The notes beneath the pieces are model-generated. The model saw only the letters and a list, made by a program, of their open reading frames with translations, was not told the origin of the DNA and made no database searches. Positions 57,441 through 64,000 of a DNA stretch of 64,000 nucleotides are shown one piece after another (the stretch's first letter is position 1; each line of letters begins with the position of its first letter). This DNA comes from Mycolicibacterium sp. P9-22 (lineage in GTDB: Bacteria; Actinomycetota; Actinomycetes; Mycobacteriales; Mycobacteriaceae), in the NCBI RefSeq assembly GCF_008329585.1, contig NZ_NPKP01000001.1, positions 186,001-250,000 on the forward strand. Reading direction: 5' to 3'. Both the position numbers and the translations under genes were made by a program.

Positions 57441-57571
57441 AGCCGCCGTGAATTCCGACGCGCCGCCGCATGACAGCTACGAAAGCCTCGTCGCACCGCG
57501 GCGCCGCCGACTAGCGTGGACGCTGCACGGAGGCCGCAAGGGGAGCGCCGTGCAGGAGGAGAGTTCGCGCG

Positions 57572-59041
57572 ATGAGCAAGGTGCCGTTGGATGCGGCGGG
57601 GCTGCCCCAGAAACTGAACGGCGTCGACACCCTGCTGCACCGTGGCGAGGCCAATCCCCGCACCCGGTCGGGCATCATGGGCGTCGAACTGCTGGACACC
57701 ACCCCGGACTGGGAGCGGTTCCGCGCGGTGTTCGAGCAGGCGTCGCGCAAGGTGCTGCGGCTGCGCCAGAAGGTCGTGATGCCGACGCTGCCGACGGCCT
57801 CACCGCGCTGGGTCGTCGACCCCGACTTCAACCTCGACTTCCATGTCCGCCGGGCCCGGGTCCCCGAACCGGGCACCCTGCGCCAGGTGCTCGATCTGGC
57901 CGAGATTGCGTTGCAGTCCCCGATGGACATCACCCGGCCGCTGTGGAGTGCCACCCTCGTCGAAGGGCTGGCCGGCGGCCGGGCCGCGACCATCCTGCAC
58001 CTGAGCCACGCCGTCGCCGACGGGGTCGGCACCGTCGAGATGTTCGCCCACATCTACACCCTGGAACGCGATGTCGAGATCGGTGAGCTTGCGCCGCTGC
58101 CGATTCCGCAGGATCTTTCGTCCAATGACCTGATGAGAATGGGCATCAACCGGCTACCCATGAAGATCACCAACAGCGTGCTCGGACTGCTCGGCGGAGC
58201 GGTGCACGCGGTCACCAATGTGGTGCGTGATCCGGCCGCCGCGGTCAGCGGTGTCGTCGACTACGCGCTGTCGACCACTCGGGTGTCCCGGCCGGTCGCC
58301 GATCATTCGCCGCTGCTGCGCCGGCGCAGCCTGTCCTCGCGCAGCGAGGCCATCGACATCGTGTTCTCCGACCTGCACAAGGCCGCGAAGGCCGCGGGCG
58401 GTTCCATCAACGACGCCTACCTGGCCGGGCTGTGCGGCGCGTTGCGGTACTACCACGAAGCGCTGGGAATGCCGATCGACACCTTGCCGATGGCGGTGCC
58501 GGTGAACCTGCGTTCCGATGACGACCCGGCCGGTGGAAATCGTTTCGCCGGTGTCAATCTCGCCGCCCCGATCGGCATCGCGAACCCGGAACTCCGGATC
58601 AAGGCGATCCGCTCGCAGATGACCAGCAAGCGCGAGGAACGCGCCATCGACATGGTCGGCACCATCGCGCCGATCGCCAGTTTCCTGCCCGACGCCGTCC
58701 TCGAATCGGCGGCCAGTTCGGTGGTGAATTCCGACGTGCAGGCCAGCAATGTGCCGGTTTACCCGGGCGACACCTTCATCGCCGGGGCTAAAGTGCTGCG
58801 GCACTACGGACTCGGCCCGCTGCCGGGGGTGGCGATGATGACGGTTCTGGTATCGCGCGGCGGTTACGTCACGGTGAGTACCCGCTACGACCGGGCCGCC
58901 GTCGTCGACGACGCGCTGTGGGCACAGTGCCTGCTGCGGGGTTTCGACGAGATACTTGCTCTCGGTGGGGACGGCCGAGCCGAGCCGGCGTCCTTTACCG
59001 CCCCCGAAGACCCCGCACCGAATGGGAGTGCTGCGCAATGA
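57572..59041 (+). CDS. Wax ester synthase/diacylglycerol acyltransferase (WS/DGAT) family protein
   Basis: 489-aa bacterial TAG/wax ester synthase: the acyl-CoA-dependent active site is SHAVADG (His146, Asp150), the HHxxxDG motif with the first His replaced by Ser, plus VPVNLRSDDDPAGGNRFA and the C-terminal VSRGGYVTVSTRYD. It corresponds to Rv2484c. A strong AGGAGGAG RBS lies before ATG 57572. Likely makes or remodels TAG using the glycerolipid intermediates from the next two gene products; the stop overlaps plsC (ATGA). Confidence 0.92.
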   Translation: MSKVPLDAAGLPQKLNGVDTLLHRGEANPRTRSGIMGVELLDTTPDWERFRAVFEQASRKVLRLRQKVVMPTLPTASPRWVVDPDFNLDFHVRRARVPEPGTLRQVLDLAEIALQSPMDITRPLWSATLVEGLAGGRAATILHLSHAVADGVGTVEMFAHIYTLERDVEIGELAPLPIPQDLSSNDLMRMGINRLPMKITNSVLGLLGGAVHAVTNVVRDPAAAVSGVVDYALSTTRVSRPVADHSPLLRRRSLSSRSEAIDIVFSDLHKAAKAAGGSINDAYLAGLCGALRYYHEALGMPIDTLPMAVPVNLRSDDDPAGGNRFAGVNLAAPIGIANPELRIKAIRSQMTSKREERAIDMVGTIAPIASFLPDAVLESAASSVVNSDVQASNVPVYPGDTFIAGAKVLRHYGLGPLPGVAMMTVLVSRGGYVTVSTRYDRAAVVDDALWAQCLLRGFDEILALGGDGRAEPASFTAPEDPAPNGSAAQ

Positions 59042-60558
59042 GTTCGGCGGATGGCCAATCAGGCGGCTCGAAGATCATGCGGCTGCCCGGCACCGTGGCC
59101 GAGATCGAGGGGAGCCCCGAGGGTCCCCAGGTGGGCGCCTTCTTCGATCTGGACGGCACCCTGGTCGCCGGATTCACCGGCGTGCTCATGACACGGGATC
59201 AGCTGCGGCGCGGCCAGATGAGCGTCGGCGAATTCATCGGAATGGTGCAGGCCGGGATCAACCATCAGCTGGGCCGATCCGAGTTCGAAGACCTCATCGG
59301 CAAGGGCGCCCGCATGCTGCGCGGAAACTCGATCAGCGATCTCGACGAACTGGGTGAGCGGCTGTTCGTCCAACATGTGCGCGACCGTATCTACCCGGAG
59401 ATGCGCGCCATGGTGCGCGCGCACATGGCCCGCGGCCACACCGTGGTGCTGAGCTCCTCGGCGTTGACGGTGCAGGTGGAACCCGTCGCCCGGTTCCTGG
59501 GCATCGACAACGTGCTGAGCAACAAGTTCAAGGTCGACGAGCACGGCCTGATCACCGGTGAGGTCGAGGAACCGATCATCTGGGGCCCGGGCAAAGCCCA
59601 TGCCGTACAGAAGTTCTCGGCCGCCAACGGCATCGACCTGACCAAGAGCTACTTCTACGCCGACGGCGACGAGGATGTCGCGCTGATGTATCTGGTCGGC
59701 AACCCGCGGCCGACCAACCCGGCCGGAAAACTGGCATCGGTGGCGGCCAAACGTGGCTGGCCGGTCCTGAAGTTCAGCAGCCGCAGCGGCAGCAGCCCGG
59801 TGTCCCAGCTGCGCACCCTGGCCGGCCTGGCGACCCTGCCGACGGTCGCAGCCGGCGCCATCGGGCTGGGGCTGCTGACCCGCAACAAACGGGTGGGCGT
59901 CAACTTCTTCACCTCCAACTGGAGCAAGCTGCTGATGCTGACCACCGGCATCGAACTCAATGTGCTGGGCGAGGAGAATCTGACCGCGCAACGCCCGGCG
60001 GTGTTCCTCTTCAACCACCGCAACCAGGTCGATCCGTTCATCGCAGGCCGGCTGGTGGGTGTCGACTTCACCAGCGTCGGGAAGAAAGAGCTGGAAAGAA
60101 ACCCGCTGATGGGCCCGATCGGGAAGGTGATGGACGCGGCCTTCATCGACCGCGACGACACCCAGTCCGCCGTCGAAGGCCTGCGCAAGGTGGAAGAGCT
60201 TGCCCGCAAGGGGCTTTCCATCATGATCGCCCCCGAGGGAACCCGGCTGGACACCACCGAGGTCGGCCCGTTCAAGAAGGGGCCGTTCCGCATCGCGATG
60301 GCGGCGGGGATCCCCATCGTGCCGATCGTGATCCGCAACGCCGAGGTCGTCGCCGCCCGCGATTCCAGCACCTTCAACGCGGGCAAGGTCGATGTCGCGG
60401 TGTTCCCGCCGATCCCGATCGACGACTGGACCCACGACAACCTCGCGGACCGCATCGCCGAGGTGCGTCGGCTCTACCTGGATACCCTGCTGGACTGGCC
60501 GCGCGAGAAGCTGCCCGATGCCGCTGTCTACCAACGCATCCGGGGAGAACGCAGGTGA
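59038..60558 (+). CDS. plsC: HAD phosphatase/1-acylglycerol-3-phosphate acyltransferase fusion (PlsC type)
   Basis: 506 aa. N-terminal HAD-IB domain (DLDGTLV with Asp37 and Asp39) fused to a PlsC acyltransferase (NHRNQVD, His327 and Asp332, and APEGTR). It should make phosphatidic acid from lysophosphatidate; the HAD part may dephosphorylate a lipid phosphate. Corresponds to Rv2483c. ATG 59038 is chosen because it starts the family N-terminus and overlaps the WS/DGAT stop; the frame extends upstream only through that gene. Confidence 0.93.
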   Translation: MSSADGQSGGSKIMRLPGTVAEIEGSPEGPQVGAFFDLDGTLVAGFTGVLMTRDQLRRGQMSVGEFIGMVQAGINHQLGRSEFEDLIGKGARMLRGNSISDLDELGERLFVQHVRDRIYPEMRAMVRAHMARGHTVVLSSSALTVQVEPVARFLGIDNVLSNKFKVDEHGLITGEVEEPIIWGPGKAHAVQKFSAANGIDLTKSYFYADGDEDVALMYLVGNPRPTNPAGKLASVAAKRGWPVLKFSSRSGSSPVSQLRTLAGLATLPTVAAGAIGLGLLTRNKRVGVNFFTSNWSKLLMLTTGIELNVLGEENLTAQRPAVFLFNHRNQVDPFIAGRLVGVDFTSVGKKELERNPLMGPIGKVMDAAFIDRDDTQSAVEGLRKVEELARKGLSIMIAPEGTRLDTTEVGPFKKGPFRIAMAAGIPIVPIVIRNAEVVAARDSSTFNAGKVDVAVFPPIPIDDWTHDNLADRIAEVRRLYLDTLLDWPREKLPDAAVYQRIRGERR

Positions 60559-62900
60559 AGCAGGTTGCCGAGGACTTCGCCACCTTCAGTCCGACCGGTG
60601 ACACCCTGGTACTGGCCGCGGTGGCCTCACCCGCCGAACAGGAACTGCTCGACGACTGGCTACGCCGGCAGCGCCGCGACCGGCCCGAGGCCCGCCTCGA
60701 GGTGCTGCTGCTGCCGACACATTCCGATGATCCGCCGGCCACCGTGATGGCCAGGCTCGTGGAACTGCTCTCGGCCGACCCAGATCGTTCCGTGGTGCCG
60801 GTGCGCGTGTTCTGGGTGCCCGGCGGTCTGCCCACCCGGTCCAAGGTGGTCTCGCTGATCTCGGGCCGCGACACCTACCGGCCGCCGGAGCTGCTGCAGC
60901 GGCGCATCCTGCGCAAGGATCCCGCGCGCGCCCGGGTGGTGGCCGGTGAACCCGCGAAGGTCTCCGAGCTGCGTCAGCAGTGGAACGACACGACCGTCGC
61001 CGAAAACCCCAGAGAGTTCGCCCGTTTCGTGATCCGTCGGGCGATCCTGGCGATCGAACGGGTCGAACTGCGGTTGCTGGGCCCGGAGTACAAGTCACCG
61101 CGGCTGGTCAAACCCGAGATGCTGGCCTCGGCGCGATTCCGTGAAGGGCTGGAGAAGATCCCCGGTGCCACGATCGAGGCCGCCGGCGAGATGCTCGATG
61201 AGCTGTCCACCGGGTGGAGTCGCTTCTCCGTCGACCTCATCCCGACCCTGGGCCGGGCGATCTTCAGCCGGGGCTTCGATCCCAAGATCGACTATGACCG
61301 CACCGAAATCGAGTCGATGCGGCATGCCCTGGAGGTCCACCCCGCGGTGCTGCTGTTCTCGCACCGGTCCTATCTCGACGGCGTGATCGTGCCGGTGGCG
61401 ATGCAGGAGAACAGGCTCCCGCCGGTACACACCTTCGCCGGCATCAACCTGTCCTTCGGCTTCATGGGCCCGATCCTCCGTCATTCCGGGGTGATCTTCC
61501 TGCGCCGCAAGCTCGACGATCCGCTCTACAAGTACGTGCTGCGCCAGTTCGTCGGCTATATCGTGGAGAAACGGTTCAACCTGAACTGGTCCATCGAGGG
61601 CACCCGGTCCCGCACCGGAAAGATGTTGCCGCCCAAGCTCGGACTGCTGTCCTATGTCGCCGACGCGTATCTCGACGGGCGCAGTGAGGACATCCTGCTG
61701 CAGCCGGTGTCAATCAGCTTCGACCAGTTGCACGAGACCGCCGAGTACGCCGAATACGCCCGGGGTGGGGAGAAGACCCCGGAGAGCGTGAGCTGGCTCT
61801 ACAACTTCATCAAGGCGCAGGGCGAACGCAACTACGGCAAGATCTACGTCCGTTTCCCCGAAGCGGTGTCGATGCGCCAGTACCTGGGCGAACCCAACGG
61901 CCCCATCGCCCAGGACGAGAACGCCAAACGACTGGCCATGCAGAAGATGGCCTTCGAGGTGGCCTGGCGGATCGTGCGGGTCACCCCGGTCAATGCGACC
62001 GGATTGGTCTCGGCGCTGCTGCTGACCGCGCGTGGCGTCGCGCTCACCGTCGGCCAACTGCACCACACGTTCCAGGACGCGCTGGATTACCTTGAGCGCA
62101 AAGAGATCCCGATGACCAACAGTGTGCTGCGGCTGCGCACCCCGGAAGGGGTGCGGGCGGCGGTGGATGCGCTCTCGGGTGGCCATCCGGTGACCCGGGT
62201 GGACGGCGGCCGCGAACCGGTGTGGCGGATCGCCCCGGATGACGAGCACGAGGCCGCGTTCTACCGGAACTCGATCATCTACGCGTTCCTGGAGACCTCG
62301 CTGATCGAGCTGGCGCTGGCCCATGCCGCCCGCGCCGAGTCCGCTTGGCTGGACGTGTTCTGGACCCGGGTGATCCGGCTGCGTGATCTGCTCAAATTCG
62401 AGTTCTACTTCGCCGACTCGGCCACCTTCCGGGAGAACATCACCACCGAGATGTCCTGGGTGCCGGACTGGGAGGACAAGATCGCGTCGGGACCCGAGGG
62501 GATCAGGGCGATCCTGCAGACCAAGAAGCCGCTGCTCGGGGCGGCGATGCTGCGGCCGTTCTTCGAGGCCTATGAGATCGTCGCCGATGTGTTGCGCGAC
62601 GCCGCACCGGAGATCCCGGAGGCCGAGCTGACCAAGCTGGCCCTCGGCCTCGGTCGCCAGCACGTGGCCCAGGCCAAGGTGCGCAGTGCGGAGTCCGTGT
62701 CGGCGCTGTTGTTCGCCACCGCACGCCAGGTCGTCGCCGATCAGGATCTGCTGCGTCGCGCCGAGGATCTCTCCGAGCGGCGGACGGCGTTCCTGCGCGA
62801 GATGCGCGACATCCTGGCCGATATGGACACCGTCGAGGTCGCGTCCAGGGAGCAGTTCAACGCACGCGAGCTGGCCTCACGCCGGTCCTCGGGTCGCTGA
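60555..62900 (+). CDS. plsB2: Glycerol-3-phosphate acyltransferase (PlsB2)
   Basis: 781 aa, membrane-associated first committed acyltransferase of phospholipid synthesis. Motifs SHRSYLDG (His270, Asp275), [22 protein letters not shown] and PVSISFDQ match PlsB. Length is as in mycobacterial PlsB2. GTG 60555 overlaps the plsC stop as GTGA, so the three lipid genes form one coupled operon. Confidence 0.95.
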   Translation: MKQVAEDFATFSPTGDTLVLAAVASPAEQELLDDWLRRQRRDRPEARLEVLLLPTHSDDPPATVMARLVELLSADPDRSVVPVRVFWVPGGLPTRSKVVSLISGRDTYRPPELLQRRILRKDPARARVVAGEPAKVSELRQQWNDTTVAENPREFARFVIRRAILAIERVELRLLGPEYKSPRLVKPEMLASARFREGLEKIPGATIEAAGEMLDELSTGWSRFSVDLIPTLGRAIFSRGFDPKIDYDRTEIESMRHALEVHPAVLLFSHRSYLDGVIVPVAMQENRLPPVHTFAGINLSFGFMGPILRHSGVIFLRRKLDDPLYKYVLRQFVGYIVEKRFNLNWSIEGTRSRTGKMLPPKLGLLSYVADAYLDGRSEDILLQPVSISFDQLHETAEYAEYARGGEKTPESVSWLYNFIKAQGERNYGKIYVRFPEAVSMRQYLGEPNGPIAQDENAKRLAMQKMAFEVAWRIVRVTPVNATGLVSALLLTARGVALTVGQLHHTFQDALDYLERKEIPMTNSVLRLRTPEGVRAAVDALSGGHPVTRVDGGREPVWRIAPDDEHEAAFYRNSIIYAFLETSLIELALAHAARAESAWLDVFWTRVIRLRDLLKFEFYFADSATFRENITTEMSWVPDWEDKIASGPEGIRAILQTKKPLLGAAMLRPFFEAYEIVADVLRDAAPEIPEAELTKLALGLGRQHVAQAKVRSAESVSALLFATARQVVADQDLLRRAEDLSERRTAFLREMRDILADMDTVEVASREQFNARELASRRSSGR

Positions 62901-62923
62901 GGGCGCCACTTACCCTTGACGGC

Positions 62924-64000
62924 ATGACGATCGTCGCGCCCACCGTGCGCCACAGCGCCGGGTGGCCGATTCTCTGGGGCGTCGCGCTGCTGGCCGGCGC
63001 GGTGGCCGCCGGTATCGGCGGGCTGTCCGTCGTGGATGCGCTGGCCGCCACGGGTCTGCCGGATCCCGGCCCGGCCACCACCTACGGGCTGCCGTTCGTG
63101 CGCGCGGTGGGCGAGATCGCGGCGGCCATCGCCGTCGGCTCGTTCCTGATGGCGGCGTTCCTGGTGCCACCACAGCGCAGCGGGGTGCTCGACGTCGGCG
63201 GCTACCGGGCGCTGCGCACCGGCACCGTCGCCGCCGGCGTATGGACGGTGTGCGCGGTGTTGCTGGTCCCGTTGACGGTCTCCGATATCACCGGCGCACC
63301 GTTGACCAGCAGACTCAGCCCGATCGACATCTGGACGGTCGCCGGCATGGTCGAGACGGCGGGCACCTGGCGGTGGACGGCCCTGCTGGCCGGGATCGTG
63401 ACGCTGGTCAGCATCCCGGTGCTGCGGTGGTCCTGGACGCCGGCGCTGCTGGCCGGATCGCTGATCACGCTGCTGCCGTTGGCGCTCAGCGGGCACTCGT
63501 CCTCCGGTGGCTCCCACGATGTGGCGACCAACAGCTTGCTCATCCACCTGATCGCCGGAGTGGTGTGGGCCGGCGGCCTGATGGCCCTGTGGGTGCTCGC
63601 GGTGCGCGGCGGTGAGCATCTGGACGTGGCGGCGCGGCGGTTCTCGGCCATCGCGCTGTGGTGCTTCGCGGCGATGGCGCTGTCCGGCATCGTCAATGCA
63701 CTGGTGCGGGTACGCCCCGGCGAACTGTTCAGCACCACCTACGGCTGGCTGCTGCTCGGCAAGGCCGCAGCGCTGCTGGTGCTCGGTGCGCTCGGGCTGC
63801 TGCAGCGCCGCCGCAGCGTCAGCGCGCTCGCCGCTGATCCCGGCGCCCGCCGCCCGCTCATCCAGCTCGCCCTCGTCGAATCGATGGTGTTCGGGGTGAC
63901 CTTCGGTCTCGCGGTCGCACTCGGCCGTACCCCGCCGCCGCCGTTGGCCGAGCTGCCGTCGATCACCGAGGTGGAAATCGGCTACGACCTGGCCGGCCCG
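62924..64000 (+). CDS. CopD/copper resistance D-type membrane protein, 3' end outside window
   Basis: At least 359 residues from ATG 62924 with the frame open to base 64000. About 8-9 hydrophobic segments, including the CopD-domain sequence SGHSSSGGSHDVATNSLLIHLIAGVVWAGGL with several His that could bind copper. It resembles the N-terminal half of the mycobacterial CopD-CtaG fusion (Rv0102 type), so a cytochrome oxidase copper-assembly domain may follow outside the window. It is 23 bp after plsB2 and perhaps the operon's last gene. Confidence 0.82.
   Translation, partial: MTIVAPTVRHSAGWPILWGVALLAGAVAAGIGGLSVVDALAATGLPDPGPATTYGLPFVRAVGEIAAAIAVGSFLMAAFLVPPQRSGVLDVGGYRALRTGTVAAGVWTVCAVLLVPLTVSDITGAPLTSRLSPIDIWTVAGMVETAGTWRWTALLAGIVTLVSIPVLRWSWTPALLAGSLITLLPLALSGHSSSGGSHDVATNSLLIHLIAGVVWAGGLMALWVLAVRGGEHLDVAARRFSAIALWCFAAMALSGIVNALVRVRPGELFSTTYGWLLLGKAAALLVLGALGLLQRRRSVSALAADPGARRPLIQLALVESMVFGVTFGLAVALGRTPPPPLAELPSITEVEIGYDLAGP

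Overview
This is strongly GC-rich actinobacterial DNA. It carries a type I fatty acid synthase, an LdtMt2-type L,D-transpeptidase, a mycolate-type ketoester reductase, an MmpS-like protein and the complete bkaR/accD1-accA1-fadE19-bkdABC locus. The backbone order (fas, acpS, M20 peptidase, bcp, DUF3618, ldtB, orn, HerA-like ATPase, cmrA, MFS, MmpS-like, bkaR, accD1 to bkdC, echA14, WS/DGAT, plsC, plsB2) follows, as I recall it, the M. tuberculosis H37Rv interval Rv2524c-Rv2482c read in reverse. The accessory genes point to an environmental, probably fast-growing Mycolicibacterium-like mycobacterium. They include a bacteriophytochrome-like phosphatase, malonate uptake, a secreted glycosidase and several SDR/MerR pairs. 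No identity was confirmed by a database search.

Layout. 0-9.4 kb: 3' part of fas with acpS, then an M20 peptidase convergent with the peroxiredoxin bcp, and a small DUF3618 membrane protein. 9.4-16 kb: a secreted glycoside hydrolase, a lipoprotein, and a malonate module (matB, matC, divergent iclR with a palindromic operator), then tRNA-Lys. 16.3-21 kb: ldtB, an SRPBCC/DUF899 pair, and two SDR genes flanking a MerR regulator with a typical 19-bp-spacer promoter. 21-26.5 kb: tRNA-His, orn, HerA-like ATPase, cmrA, MFS transporter, MmpS-like protein. 26.5-36.5 kb: the TetR regulator bkaR and an eight-gene branched-chain amino acid catabolic operon, with two inverted repeats in the divergent promoter. 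36.5-37.6 kb: a 29-bp tandem repeat and echA14.

37.8-57.5 kb is an accessory stretch. It holds a 1023-aa secreted Gly/Ala-rich protein, a small type VII-like protein with a DUF1023 hydrolase and a lipoprotein, and a dipeptide-type ABC importer. A secreted Ala-rich protein, a MerR/SDR pair and an ABM monooxygenase follow. Next come a PAS-GAF-PHY-SpoIIE protein opposite a STAS protein, an alpha/beta hydrolase, a zinc-ribbon SDR-like protein, tRNA-Arg and a PD-(D/E)XK-like endonuclease. 57.5-62.9 kb: a translationally coupled glycerolipid operon (WS/DGAT, plsC, plsB2). The window ends inside a CopD-type membrane protein.

Themes. Lipid supply and use dominate: Fas with AcpS (synthesis and ACP activation), malonate to malonyl-CoA (MatBC), leucine/isoleucine/valine breakdown to acyl-CoAs (BkaR regulon), mycolate reduction (CmrA) and phospholipid/TAG assembly (PlsC, PlsB2, WS/DGAT). 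The most unusual items are the phytochrome-like protein, whose chromophore-binding N-terminus can be read only from a non-standard start, the giant Gly-rich secreted protein, the T7SS-like hydrolase cluster, the zinc-ribbon SDR lacking the catalytic Tyr, and the unexplained 29-bp tandem repeat.
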